From Rudaea cellulosilytica DSM 22992 (GTDB lineage Bacteria > Pseudomonadota > Gammaproteobacteria > Xanthomonadales > Rhodanobacteraceae): 64,000 nt of DNA. Position numbers and translations under genes: made by a program. The first letter of the stretch is position 1, and each line of letters begins with the position of its first letter. Under the pieces are notes generated by a model, which had not been told where the DNA came from, made no database searches, and saw only the letters and a list, made by a program, of their open reading frames with translations. Below are positions 1 through 9,792 of this stretch, piece by piece. The stretch spans positions 62,001-126,000 of the forward strand of contig NZ_KB899241.1 of the NCBI RefSeq assembly GCF_000378125.1, written 5' to 3'.

Positions 1-305
1 CATTGATACATTTCCACAATGCGCAAAAGTATTGCCGCGTCGGCCACGATGCCGAGCTGGGAATCGCGCGGCGGATGCTTGATGGAGAGTTTGCCGCCCA
101 GCTTGACCGGAACAGCGGCGGTGTCGGTGGACACGACATCCGCCTTGCGCGCCGGCAATGGCAGCTCCGTACTGACCGTCGATATCGCCGACTGCACACG
201 CGCGCGATGCTGCCATGCCCAGATTGCACCCAGGCCGAGCAGGATCAGCGCGACGAAGACCCCGATCCGGCGCGGCGAAACCTTCTGTTTGCGCTTGCGA
301 GCCAT
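1..305 (-). CDS. TMEM43-family membrane protein, N-terminal part only
   Basis: Reading right to left from an ATG at 305, an open frame of 101 codons runs off the window start. It begins with a basic stretch (MARKRKQKVSPRR) and one strong membrane segment at about residues 14-30 (IGVFVALILLGLGAIWAW). The last visible residues are VEMYQ with a partial W codon, the motif I associate with the TMEM43/Luma family of membrane proteins. It lies only 17 bp downstream of the ggt stop codon on the same strand, so the two may be co-transcribed. Function of bacterial members is not established. The call rests on one motif plus topology, so a different N-terminally anchored membrane protein remains possible. 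Confidence 0.6.
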   Translation of the reverse strand, partial: MARKRKQKVSPRRIGVFVALILLGLGAIWAWQHRARVQSAISTVSTELPLPARKADVVSTDTAAVPVKLGGKLSIKHPPRDSQLGIVADAAILLRIVEMYQ

Positions 306-322
306 TCGAATCCGGGCCTGGC

Positions 323-2026
323 CTACTTGACCACCGCGCCGCCCGAGGTCTGCCGCGGATCGGTGCCCGCATGCAGCTTGTTCGTCGTCCGGTCCCAGCT
401 CACCGCGTTCATGAAGCCCCAGGTGCGCTCGGATTCGCTGACCTTGTGGCCCATCGCCTCGAGCGCCTTCACTTCGTCGGCGCTGAACGCGTTCTTCTCC
501 GCCGAGATCACGTCGGGCAGGTACTGATGGTGGTAGCGCGGGTTGCCGACAAATTTCTCCGGCTGTTCGCCGTCGATGAAGGCGAGGATGCCTTCGAGCA
601 CCATCGTGATGATGCGGCTGCCGCCCGGCGTGCCGATCACGCCGATGCGGTCGGCACCGACGACAAAGCTCGGCGACATCGACGACAGCGGCCGACGCCC
701 GGCCGCGGGCGCGTTCGCATCGGTGCCGACCACGCCGTAGACGTTCGGCTTGCCGGCGACCAGCGCGAAATCATCCATCTCGTCGTTGAGCAGGAAACCC
801 GTGCCCGGCACGACCATGCCGGAGCCGAACACGAAGTTCACCGTTTGCGTCGCCGACACGCGGTTGCCGTCCTTGTCGATGATCGAGAAATGCGTCGTAT
901 GCGGACCCTGCGGTGGCGTCATGTACGGCGGTAACAGGTCGCTCGGCGTCGCCTTCTCAGGATGGATCGTCGAGCGCAGACCGGCGGCATACATCGGACT
1001 CGACAACTCGTCGAGCGGCATCTTCACGAAGTCGGGGTCGCCGAGGTACTGCGCGCGGTCGCGATAAGCGCGGCGCATCGCCTCGACGATCAGATGCGTG
1101 CGGTGCACACGGTCGAGCTTGGCCAGATCGTAGCCCGAGAGGATGTTGAGCATCTCCTCGATCGCGATGCCGCCCGAGGACGGCGGCGGCGCGGTGACGA
1201 TCTGCCAGTCGCGGTACTTGAACGCGATCGGCTCGCGCTCCTTGACCTTGTAGCTGGCAAGATCTTCGAGCGACCAGCGCCCGCCGTTCTTCTTCACGTC
1301 GTCGACCAGGCGCGCCGCGAACTCGCCGCGGTAGAAACCCTCGTTGCCTTTGGTCGCAATCAGCTCGAGCGTCTTTGCGATATCGGGATTCTTGAACACC
1401 CATCCTGCCTGCGGCACTTCGCCGTCGACGAGGAACAATGACTTCGCCGCCGCATAGCGCTCGAAGATCGGCTTGCGATAGCGCACCTCGTCGACGAAGC
1501 GCTTGTCGACCGCGAAGCCCTGGCGCGCGATGCGGATCGCCGGCGCCATCGATTTCGCCAGCGGCAGCTTGCCGTAGTGCTCGGCCAGCCAGACCAGACC
1601 CGCCGGCTCACCCGGAATCGCCGCCGACAGCGGCCCGTTGAGCGAATGATCCTTGTCGAGATCGCCATTCGCGGCGAGGTAGTCCTTCGCATCGACTGCC
1701 GCCGGTGAGGTTTCGCGCGCATCGACAAAGATGTCCTTGCCGTCGCTGGCACGATGCAGCAGGAACATGCCGCCGCCGCCGATACCCGAACTCTGCGGCT
1801 CGACCACCGACAGCGCCGCCGCGACCGCGACCGCCGCGTCGAACGCGTTGCCACCCTGGGCGAGTGCCTCGAAGCCGGCATCGGTCGCGAGCTTGTGCGC
1901 GCTCGCGATCGCCGCATGCCCCGGCCTGACAGCACCTTCGGCCTGCTGCGGCGCGGCCGCCTGCGCGCCGGTGGCCACGACGATCAGCGCGAAGGAAAAA
2001 GTATACAAAATCCGTCTAGACATCAT
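323..2026 (-). CDS. ggt: gamma-glutamyltransferase (periplasmic, Ntn hydrolase)
   Basis: Encodes 567 residues, the usual size for the gamma-glutamyltransferase precursor that cleaves and transfers the gamma-glutamyl group of glutathione. A signal peptide (MMSRRILYTFSFALIVVATGAQA) directs it to the periplasm. The family autocleavage site is visible as GPHTTHFSIID: the Thr of TTHFS becomes the N-terminal nucleophile of the small subunit. The downstream PLSSMSPSFV and GTPGGSRII segments match the substrate-binding and oxyanion loops. The start codon overlaps the end of the ferredoxin gene by 11 bp, which suggests translational coupling. Either of two adjacent ATGs (2026 or 2023) could be used. 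Confidence 0.95.
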   Translation of the reverse strand: MMSRRILYTFSFALIVVATGAQAAAPQQAEGAVRPGHAAIASAHKLATDAGFEALAQGGNAFDAAVAVAAALSVVEPQSSGIGGGGMFLLHRASDGKDIFVDARETSPAAVDAKDYLAANGDLDKDHSLNGPLSAAIPGEPAGLVWLAEHYGKLPLAKSMAPAIRIARQGFAVDKRFVDEVRYRKPIFERYAAAKSLFLVDGEVPQAGWVFKNPDIAKTLELIATKGNEGFYRGEFAARLVDDVKKNGGRWSLEDLASYKVKEREPIAFKYRDWQIVTAPPPSSGGIAIEEMLNILSGYDLAKLDRVHRTHLIVEAMRRAYRDRAQYLGDPDFVKMPLDELSSPMYAAGLRSTIHPEKATPSDLLPPYMTPPQGPHTTHFSIIDKDGNRVSATQTVNFVFGSGMVVPGTGFLLNDEMDDFALVAGKPNVYGVVGTDANAPAAGRRPLSSMSPSFVVGADRIGVIGTPGGSRIITMVLEGILAFIDGEQPEKFVGNPRYHHQYLPDVISAEKNAFSADEVKALEAMGHKVSESERTWGFMNAVSWDRTTNKLHAGTDPRQTSGGAVVK

Positions 2027-2294
2027 TCGGCTCCGGCTTGCCCGCCTGATCTGCGGTCAGCACGTGGTATTTTTCAAACAAGGTTTCGCGTGACTCCACG
2101 TGCGCCGGGTCGACGATGATGCATTCGACCGGGCATACCTCGACGCACTGCGGCGTGTCGTAGTGACCGACGCATTCGGTGCAGCGCGAGGGTGCGATCT
2201 CGTAGATGACCGCGCCGAGCGCAATCGCCTGGTTCGGGCAGACCGGTTCGCAGACGTCGCAGTTGACGCAGGTGTCGAGAATTATGAGAGACAT
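2016..2294 (-). CDS. YfhL-family 4Fe-4S dicluster ferredoxin
   Basis: A 92-residue soluble electron carrier starting MSLIILDTCVNCDVCEP. Two cysteine clusters are visible: CVNCDVCEPVCP and, with the longer spacing typical of the YfhL/Allochromatium-type ferredoxins, CTECVGHYDTPQCVEVCP. The open frame extends 25 codons further upstream, but that extension matches nothing in the family, and the ATG at 2294 gives the canonical N-terminus. The gene precedes and overlaps ggt. No iron-dependent regulatory site is evident. Confidence 0.92.
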   Translation of the reverse strand: MSLIILDTCVNCDVCEPVCPNQAIALGAVIYEIAPSRCTECVGHYDTPQCVEVCPVECIIVDPAHVESRETLFEKYHVLTADQAGKPEPNDV

Positions 2295-2440
2295 GTACTT
2301 TTGCTCTCGTCCCTGATCGCGAAGTTCACAAAGCGAACATCCCTGTCCGCACATTTCAATAAAAGCCACGTCGCCCCGATAGGGAAGCCGGGGCGATGAT
2401 TCGGCATGCCGATCGCGCTACGCGCTCTCGGGCCGATTCG

Positions 2441-2989
2441 TCACTTCAACTCGACGAAATAGTAAGTCGCGCCCGTGCGTTCGACTTCCGGCTTGACCCG
2501 CTCGGAATCGGCCGGCGTGCCGATGAACAGGATGAACACGCCCTTGAACGAACCGTCCTTCGCATCCTTGAACGCGGCGATCGCGGTGTCGGCCGTATAG
2601 GTCGAGCTCGGGCCACCGAAGGCCATGAATGCGCCCGGCAGCACGCCGCGCTGCACCGTGGTCTGGATGTTGTCGAGAGCGTTCTGGCGATCGCCTTTGG
2701 CCGCGTCGTCGTCGCCGGCCGGAATGTAGTAGATGAACGGATGGTTGGTCTTCACCGTGGTCGCATTGTCGCGCAGGAACTTGGTGATGACCGCCTTGAA
2801 ATAGCCCTGCCACTTCGCCTTGTCGTTGATGTCCGTTGGCAGCACGAGCGCGGCGGTTTCCTTGGCCAGCGCCTCGGCCTTGGCGGCGGCTTCGGCAGCC
2901 TTGGCCTTCTCCTCTTCGCTCGGCCCGCAGGCGGCGAGCAGCAATACGGCGGCGAGCGCCGCAATCATACGAAAAGTATACTTTTTCAT
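2441..2989 (-). CDS. hypothetical lipoprotein
   Basis: A 182-residue exported protein. MKKYTFRMIAALAAVLLLAAC is a textbook lipoprotein signal with a lipobox LAAC; the mature protein starts CGPSEEEKAKA and continues through an Ala/Glu/Lys-rich probable coiled coil (residues 26-45). The C-terminal half contains GVFILFIGTP and ends ATYYFVELK; I recognise no family. The open frame reaches an upstream codon at 3037, but the ATG at 2989 gives a clean signal peptide. Located between coaD and the ferredoxin gene on the same strand. Confidence 0.75.
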   Translation of the reverse strand: MKKYTFRMIAALAAVLLLAACGPSEEEKAKAAEAAAKAEALAKETAALVLPTDINDKAKWQGYFKAVITKFLRDNATTVKTNHPFIYYIPAGDDDAAKGDRQNALDNIQTTVQRGVLPGAFMAFGGPSSTYTADTAIAAFKDAKDGSFKGVFILFIGTPADSERVKPEVERTGATYYFVELK

Positions 2990-3046
2990 TTTATCTCCCA
3001 TTACTGATTGCAAGAAAGCTGTCGAACGCAAAACCAAGCATTCGCT

Positions 3047-4191
<1,145 letters not shown>

Positions 4192-4256
4192 CGGCCCAAA
4201 ATCGACGGCGGCGCCAGTGTTAGCATGGCGCCATTGTCTTTCAATTTGTAGCGAAG

Positions 4257-5411
4257 ATGTTCAAGTTCTGGAAGAAAAAACCTGCCGAAGAGCACACGGA
4301 AGCAGAAGTCGGCAACCCCGAAGCGGAACGGCCCGAGCGAGCCGACCACGCCGGAATTCCAACCGAGGCCGTCGAAGTGCCGCCCGTCGTCGCGGAATCC
4401 GAACAATCCGACGTGGACGACATCACCTCGCCTGCCGAGGCCGGTGCACGGCAAGTCCGCGAAGCGTCCGTGCCAACCCGGCGCAGTTGGCGCGAGCGTC
4501 TCGCCGGCAGCATCTTCAACCGCAGCATCGGCAGCCTGTTCGCGCGCAAACCCAAACTCGACGACGCGCTGCTCGACGAACTCGAAACCGCACTTATCGG
4601 TGCCGACGTCGGCGTAGCGGCGACTACCTCGCTCGTTGAAGACCTGCGCAAACGCATGAACAAGCGCGAATTCGCCGATGCCGACGCACTGCTTGCCGCG
4701 CTCCGCGCCGACCTCGTCGCGCTGCTGCAACCCGTTGCGCAGCCGCTACGCATCGACGCTTCGAGAAAACCGTTCGTCATCCTCATGGTCGGCGTCAACG
4801 GCGTCGGCAAGACGACGACGATCGGCAAGCTCGCGCGCCGTTTCCAGAGCCAGGGCCACGGCGTCGTGCTCGCCGCCGGCGACACCTTCCGCGCCGCCGC
4901 GGTCGAGCAGCTCAAGACCTGGGGCGAGCGCAACGGCGTGCCCGTCGTTGCGCAGGGCTCGGGCGCCGACTCGGCCAGCGTGATCTTCGACGCCCTGCAG
5001 TCGACGCGCTCCAAACAACTCGACATCCTCATCGCCGACACCGCCGGGCGCCTGCACACGCAATCGGGCCTGATGGACGAACTCGCCAAGATTCGCCGCG
5101 TGCTCGGTAAGCTCGATGCCGAGGCGCCGCACGAAGTGTTGCTCGTGATCGACGGCACCACGGGCCAGAACGCGGTCAACCAGACGCGTCAGTTCCGCGC
5201 CGCGATCGGCGTGACCGGCCTTGTCGTCACTAAGCTCGACGGCAGCGCCAAGGGCGGCGTGGTGTTCGCTCTGGCCAAGGAGTTCGGCCTGCCGATCCGC
5301 TACGTCGGCCTCGGCGAAACTGCGGAAGATCTGCGTGAGTTTGAACCCACCGAGTTTGTCGACGCGTTGCTGCCGGCGAGCCTCGGCAACGGCGAAGCCG
5401 CGGCGACGTGA
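4257..5411 (+). CDS. ftsY: signal recognition particle receptor FtsY
   Basis: 384 residues. Membrane-associated GTPase that docks SRP-ribosome complexes to the Sec translocon. The first ~90 residues are acidic and low complexity, typical of the FtsY A domain. The NG domain follows: GTP-binding P-loop GVNGVGKTT at about residue 179, the DTAGRLHTQ switch near 261 and TKLDGSAKGG near 325. The last codons overlap mutY by 4 bp, implying coupled translation. Confidence 0.97.
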   Translation: MFKFWKKKPAEEHTEAEVGNPEAERPERADHAGIPTEAVEVPPVVAESEQSDVDDITSPAEAGARQVREASVPTRRSWRERLAGSIFNRSIGSLFARKPKLDDALLDELETALIGADVGVAATTSLVEDLRKRMNKREFADADALLAALRADLVALLQPVAQPLRIDASRKPFVILMVGVNGVGKTTTIGKLARRFQSQGHGVVLAAGDTFRAAAVEQLKTWGERNGVPVVAQGSGADSASVIFDALQSTRSKQLDILIADTAGRLHTQSGLMDELAKIRRVLGKLDAEAPHEVLLVIDGTTGQNAVNQTRQFRAAIGVTGLVVTKLDGSAKGGVVFALAKEFGLPIRYVGLGETAEDLREFEPTEFVDALLPASLGNGEAAAT

Positions 5412-6454
5412 GTGACGATTTCGCCCCGCGCTTGCTGCACTGGTTCGACGCGCACGGGCGCCACGACCTGCCCTGGCAGCATCCGCGCACGCCTTATCGT
5501 GTCTGGCTTTCCGAGGTGATGCTGCAACAGACCCAGGTGGCCACGGTCATTCCGTACTTTTTGCGCTTTGTGGAAAAGTTGCAAAGTATAGAATCGCTTG
5601 CTGCGGCGTCCGAAGATGAAGTCTTCGCACTGTGGTCGGGGCTCGGCTATTACAGCCGCGCGCGCAATCTGCATCGCGCAGCGCAGCTCTGCGTCGAATA
5701 CCACGGCGGAGAGTTGCCCGAAGACTTTGACGCACTGCTCGCGCTGCCGGGTATCGGCCGCTCGACCGCAGGTGCCATCGCAGCACAAGCCTTCGATCGT
5801 CGCCGCGCGATTCTCGACGGCAACGTCAAGCGCGTGCTCGCGCGTTTCCACGGCATCACGGGCTGGCCCGGCGAAACGGCGACGGAAAACCGCCTATGGA
5901 CGCTCGCCGATGCGCATACGCCGCACGAGCGCGCGGCTGACTACACGCAGGCGATCATGGATCTCGGCGCGACCGTGTGCACGCGCGCGACGCCGCGCTG
6001 CGACGCCTGCCCACTCAGTACCGATTGCGTCGCGCATCGCGATGGCCTAACTGCCGCCCTGCCTGCGCGCAAATCCGCAAAGGCACGGCCGACGCGCCGC
6101 ACGATCATGCTCGTGCTGCGCGACGCACACGGCCGCCTGCTGCTCGAACGGCGCGCGCCCACCGGCGTCTGGGCCGGCCTGTGGAGCCTGCCCGAGGCCG
6201 CGGACGAAATTTCCGCGCGCAGCGAAGTCGCGCGTGTGCGCGGCTCCGATGCGGACGCAATCGTCTTTCACGCATTGCCGCCATTCGTGCACGGCTTCAG
6301 CCACTACTTGCTCGACGTCACGCCGCTCGCGCTCGACATCGACCCCGCCCCCGGCATCGCCGACGGCGCCGGCCGCCGCTGGCTGCATCCTCGCGACGCC
6401 AGCGCGCTTGGCCTGCCCGCGCCGGTGCGCAAGCTGATCGAATCACTTTCCTGA
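5408..6454 (+). CDS. mutY: A/G-specific adenine DNA glycosylase
   Basis: 348 residues. Removes adenine mispaired with 8-oxoguanine. The catalytic Glu is in WLSEVMLQQTQVATV (about residue 36); the helix-hairpin-helix is LPGIGRSTAGAIAAQA; LDGNVKRVLAR carries the catalytic Asp (about 137). The 4Fe-4S cluster ligands are visible as CTRATPRCDACPLSTDC. The C-terminal third is the NUDIX-like 8-oxoG recognition domain. A short AT-rich patch (5568-5594) encodes an atypical RFVEKLQSIESL segment in the N-terminal domain. Confidence 0.97.
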   Translation: MSDDFAPRLLHWFDAHGRHDLPWQHPRTPYRVWLSEVMLQQTQVATVIPYFLRFVEKLQSIESLAAASEDEVFALWSGLGYYSRARNLHRAAQLCVEYHGGELPEDFDALLALPGIGRSTAGAIAAQAFDRRRAILDGNVKRVLARFHGITGWPGETATENRLWTLADAHTPHERAADYTQAIMDLGATVCTRATPRCDACPLSTDCVAHRDGLTAALPARKSAKARPTRRTIMLVLRDAHGRLLLERRAPTGVWAGLWSLPEAADEISARSEVARVRGSDADAIVFHALPPFVHGFSHYLLDVTPLALDIDPAPGIADGAGRRWLHPRDASALGLPAPVRKLIESLS

Positions 6455-6469
6455 AGATCGAGACTCACC

Positions 6470-6742
6470 ATGTCCCGCACCGTTCATTGCGTCAAACTGC
6501 AACGCGAAGCCGAAGGCCTCGCCTATGCACCCTACCCCGGCGAACTCGGCAAGCGCATCTTCGACAACATATCCAAGGAAGCATGGTCACAATGGCTCGC
6601 ACATCAGACCATGTTGATCAACGAAAACCGCCTGTCTCCGCTCGATCCGAAGGCGCGCAAATTCCTTGAGGGCGAAATGGAGAAATATTTCTTCGGCTCA
6701 GGCTCGGCCGCGCCGCAGGGCTATGTCGCGCCGGACGGTTGA
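6470..6742 (+). CDS. yggX: Fe(2+)-trafficking / oxidative damage protection protein
   Basis: 90 residues, the standard YggX length, starting [17 protein letters not shown] with the conserved early Cys. Cytoplasmic protein implicated in protecting Fe-S enzymes and iron handling. The family features WxxWxxxQTMLINE ([14 protein letters not shown]) and C-terminal MEKYFFG are present. It follows mutY by 15 bp, the conserved mutY-yggX operon arrangement. Confidence 0.96.
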   Translation: MSRTVHCVKLQREAEGLAYAPYPGELGKRIFDNISKEAWSQWLAHQTMLINENRLSPLDPKARKFLEGEMEKYFFGSGSAAPQGYVAPDG

Positions 6743-6748
6743 GACTTT

Positions 6749-7993
6749 CTACGACGCCTCGCGAACCATCCTACCTATGGTTTCGCGCAGCTGGGGCCGC
6801 AGACGTCCGAACAGGCCGCACTTCACGCCGGCCAGCACCTTGAGCATCTCGCCGCGCAGAATCGGCGCGCGGCCGAGCGGCCCGAACAAAGCATCGCGCC
6901 CGCGCGCAACGAGGTCGTGGTCGGACTGGAACAGCGGTGTCAACCAGCGACTGATGAACTGGTAGATCGGCACGTGCGCGCGGCGCGCGCGTGTGTAGGT
7001 CGCAAGCGCGGCGTCGATGTCCGCCTCGCGCTGCAGCGCCGTCGCCAGCGCCTGCGCGTCGAGCAAGGCCATGTTCGCGCCCTGCCCGAGTTGCGGACTC
7101 ATCGCATGCGCCGCATCGCCGAGAAACACGACGCGGTCGCGATACGGCCGGCGCATCACCACGTCGCGATACGACGCTCGCGCAAATTGCATGGGGCTGT
7201 GCTTGCCCTCGATAAGTTCCGCGATCTCCGGCCAGTACGCGCGCAAGTCTGTTTTCCACGCATCGAGGTCTTGCTCGGGCCAGCGCGCGAGTGCGTCACC
7301 GCGCAGGCTCCAGAAGAAACTGACGCGATGCGCTTCGACGCCCTCATCCGGCAGAATGCCGACGGGCAGCACGCCGCACATGCGCCTCGCGAGGCGGTAG
7401 CGTTGCCGCAACTCGCCGTCGAAGCGTCGCGCCGGGTCCGCGCACAGACACCATACCGCGCCCCAGGGATACAGTCGGTCGCGCACCTGCGGCATCAGCG
7501 CCTTGCGCAGCGCCGAGGCGGCCCCGTCGGCGGCGATGATCAGGTCGAAGGGTCCGTGCCTGCCGCCGCCAACATCGCGCAGGCCGCGTCCATTATCATC
7601 GACGCCGACGATCTCCGCGCCGGAAATGACATCGTTGAAGTGTACAAATCCACTTTTCAACAATTCGAACAGCGCGCCGCGCTGCATACCGAGCCCGAAC
7701 CAATCCGGGGCGAGATCGCTATAACGCATGTCCATCACGCGACGCCCGGCCGCATTCGTGCCGACCAGACGATGCACCGGCGCGCCGCAGGCCAGGGCGT
7801 GACCGAGCAGGCCGAGATCGGCCAACACCGACAACCCGGTCGGCTGCAGCAGGATGCCGGCACCGACCGGACCGAGCGCGGCGCTGCGCTCGAATACCTG
7901 CAGGCGATGGCCTTGCCGCTCAAGGTAAATCGCAGCGGCCTGCCCGGCCGTGCCGTAGCCGACGATCGCGATGTCGAGTGCGCCTATCCCCAT
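6749..7993 (-). CDS. FAD-dependent aromatic-type monooxygenase
   Basis: 414 residues from ATG 7993. Class A flavoprotein monooxygenase: the FAD dinucleotide fold GYGTAGQAAAIYLERQG lies at the very N-terminus, and the second FAD motif VVFLGDAAHAMSPQLGQGA lies about two-thirds along. It resembles the PHBH/salicylate hydroxylase/UbiH superfamily; the substrate cannot be read. The open frame continues another 79 codons upstream, but that extension is the antisense of tRNA-Phe and is rejected. Convergent with yggX with 6 bp between stop codons. Confidence 0.85.
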   Translation of the reverse strand: MGIGALDIAIVGYGTAGQAAAIYLERQGHRLQVFERSAALGPVGAGILLQPTGLSVLADLGLLGHALACGAPVHRLVGTNAAGRRVMDMRYSDLAPDWFGLGMQRGALFELLKSGFVHFNDVISGAEIVGVDDNGRGLRDVGGGRHGPFDLIIAADGAASALRKALMPQVRDRLYPWGAVWCLCADPARRFDGELRQRYRLARRMCGVLPVGILPDEGVEAHRVSFFWSLRGDALARWPEQDLDAWKTDLRAYWPEIAELIEGKHSPMQFARASYRDVVMRRPYRDRVVFLGDAAHAMSPQLGQGANMALLDAQALATALQREADIDAALATYTRARRAHVPIYQFISRWLTPLFQSDHDLVARGRDALFGPLGRAPILRGEMLKVLAGVKCGLFGRLRPQLRETIGRMVREAS

Positions 7994-8063
7994 GCACAAA
8001 GCATGACACAGCGTCGCGACCGCCCGTGGCGGACGCGCCCAGCCACCGCGGGCGATTTTCCCC

Positions 8064-8092
8064 TTGACTCGCCGACGCCGAGCGGCTGTAAT
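8064..8092 (+). promoter_or_regulatory. sigma-70 promoter of tRNA-Phe
   Basis: TTGACT (8064-8069) and TGTAAT (8087-8092) are separated by exactly 17 bp and lie about 50 bp upstream of the mature tRNA-Phe start. Both hexamers are close to consensus; no other gene uses this position. Confidence 0.7.
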
Positions 8093-8143
8093 ACGCGACC
8101 TTCCGCGGCCGTGCCTTCTGCGCCCCGCATAGAAAGCCTCTTC

Positions 8144-8219
8144 GGCCAGGTAGCTCAGTTGGTAGAGCAGGGGACTGAAAATCCCCGTGTCGGCGGTTCG
8201 ATTCCGTCCCTGGCCACCA
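8144..8219 (+). tRNA. tRNA-Phe (GAA)
   Basis: 76 nt including an encoded CCA. Acceptor stem GGCCAGG pairs with CCTGGCC; the D arm has GCTCAGTTGGTAGAGC; the anticodon stem GGGGA/TCCCC encloses loop CTGAAAA giving anticodon GAA; the T arm contains GGTTCGATTCC. The 3' 46 bp is duplicated at 12913-12958, marking it as the integration site of the adjacent element. Confidence 0.97.
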
Positions 8220-8220
8220 T
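8175..8220 (+). repeat. attachment site copy (attL) within tRNA-Phe
   Basis: 46 bp running from the anticodon loop through the CCA end plus one base; identical to 12913-12958. Because this copy completes an intact tRNA, integration restored the gene. Confidence 0.9.
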
Positions 8221-8234
8221 TCCAAATCAAACAC

Positions 8235-9072
8235 TTAGCGAGAATGAACCAGACGCAAATTTGCTCGCTGTGTCAAATTTGTGTCGTCAATTCGGCACGC
8301 TGCCGCGCGTAGGTTTTCGGTCGCCAGGTGCGCATAACGCAGCACCATTTCATAGCTCGACCAGCCACCCAATTCCATCAGTTCCTGCAGCCGTGTTCCG
8401 CGCTACACGTGCCATGACGCCCACGTGTGCCGCAGATCGTGCCACCGGAAATCCTCACTGATTCCCGCGCGTGCAATTGCCTGCTTCCATGCCCTCGTCG
8501 AACATCGGTCCACGGGCTTACCCTGAAAAGTAAACACGTATACTTTGTGCTCGCCGAGACGCTCGCGTAACACGCCGAGCGCTTCCTGGTTCAAGGGAAC
8601 GCCAATGGCCTTCCCGGCCTTGGCCTGGTCTGGGTGTATCCACGCCACACCGCGACTCATGTCGACCTGGTCCCATTGCAGGTACGACACATTGCGCTGT
8701 CGTAGTCCCGTGGCGAGCGAGAATCGCGCCATGACCTTGAGGTGCGCCGGCAACTCCGCGAGAAGTCGCCCCGCTTGCTCCTGGGTCAGGAAGCAAATCC
8801 GCCGCTTCGGTTCCCGATACAGCCGGACCTTGTGAATGCGATCCACCCATTCCCAATCGTCCTTCGCCCGCCGCAGGATCGAACGAATCAAAGCAAGGTA
8901 GCGATTGGCGTTGCTTCGGCTTGATTCTTTCGCTTTGTGCTCCGCAATCTTTTCGATCTCGTCCCGAGTCACCTCGTCCAACATCAGACGACCCAGAAAG
9001 CGATCGAGCCACCGCAGCTTCGCTCCCGTGCGAGCGTTTGTCGCTCGTCTCCTTCACCCACCGTACGGCCGC
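8235..9072 (-). pseudogene. tyrosine recombinase/integrase, broken by a stop codon and a frameshift
   Basis: The longest open piece (8403-8984) encodes the core-binding region (MLDEVTRDEIEKIAEHK) and most of the catalytic domain, including LATGLRQRNV (first catalytic Arg) and HDLRHTWASWHV (H-x-x-R-H box). It ends at TAG 8403-8405. Continuing in the same frame past that stop gives RGTRLQELMELGGWSSYEM and then VLRYAHLATENLR, ending at TAA 8235-8237, so the catalytic Tyr (in RYAHL) is cut off by the nonsense codon. Upstream, AAVRWVKETSDKRSHGSE reads in another frame and joins AKLRWLDRFLGRLMLDE after a frameshift near 9015-9035. No plausible N-terminus is found beyond 9072. As written it cannot make an active recombinase. 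Confidence 0.88.
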
Positions 9073-9238
9073 TTAATGTGCCAACCGGATATAGCGTCCG
9101 CAAGGCACAAAAATTGATTTACCGAGAAGGTCCTTCCTTCCAGATGAGGTTGATTGACGCGACGTGCGTTACGCGCTGAAATCGCAAAGGAGGTCAGTGA
9201 TTTCAGCAACGGCTCGAACAGGCCACAGTGGAGAGCGC

Positions 9239-9783
9239 ATGACCAAGAACGAGATGCTGGGAGCCCCGAACAATGTGCTCAACAATTTCATGTTCGGGCT
9301 CGTGATGCCGCGCATCACTCCTGACACGGCATGGCAACAGATCACCAACCAGCACGCCACATTCCAGGCTCCTGACGGCTCACTTCTTCGCATCGACCTC
9401 ACTCCTATCGCGCGTAACATTGGGCGCGCTGAAGATCGCAAAATCCTCGTGAGCGAGTTTGAGAGCGGACTCAAGCGCGCTCTCCTAACTGAAGGCCACG
9501 AAGTTCTCTTGGGATACTGTGAGGTAACAAACCAAGTTGCAAAATACAAGGCGCAGTCGTGGTTTCAGTTTGCTCGCATCATGCGCAACGTCGCCTCACA
9601 TAAGAGTGGCGGTACCCTGCGTCAATGACCAGGTGACCTCACAACGGCCCGGGTCACGTCGGTTGCGTGGCGCAATCGGACGTTTGAGGCATCGCAAGTT
9701 GGAAGGAGGTTTCTTTTACTCATAACGAAGCCCTGCAATTGTTCGCTGATCAGCTTGGGTTTGCTAAGCAAGAGCTCGCATGA
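9239..9783 (+). pseudogene. HEPN-like protein gene, interrupted by stop and frameshift
   Basis: ATG 9239 has a GGAGAG ribosome site and opens a 129-codon frame (MTKNEMLGAPNNVLNNFMFG) ending at TGA 9626-9628. The frame continues unchanged past the stop as PGDLTTARVTSVAWRNRTF, then shifts near 9700-9714 into FTHNEALQLFADQLGFAKQE and ends at TGA 9781-9783. The continuation looks protein-like, and the TGA sits where a Trp codon would fit (LRQ-W-PGDL). The segment FARIMRNVASHK contains RNVASH, an RX4H motif of the kind found in HEPN RNases and related antiviral or toxin proteins. Family assignment rests on that motif alone. Start choice: an in-frame ATG at 9164 lacks a ribosome site. Confidence 0.6.
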
Positions 9784-9792
9784 TGGTCCCGT

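Noticed and set aside
2373-2396. Stem-loop after the lipoprotein gene as a terminator
   Set aside because: A GC-rich stem exists on the minus strand but no T-run follows directly; support is too weak.
7994-8230. 79-codon N-terminal extension of the monooxygenase frame
   Set aside because: It is the antisense of tRNA-Phe and its leader; the FAD motif begins right after ATG 7993.
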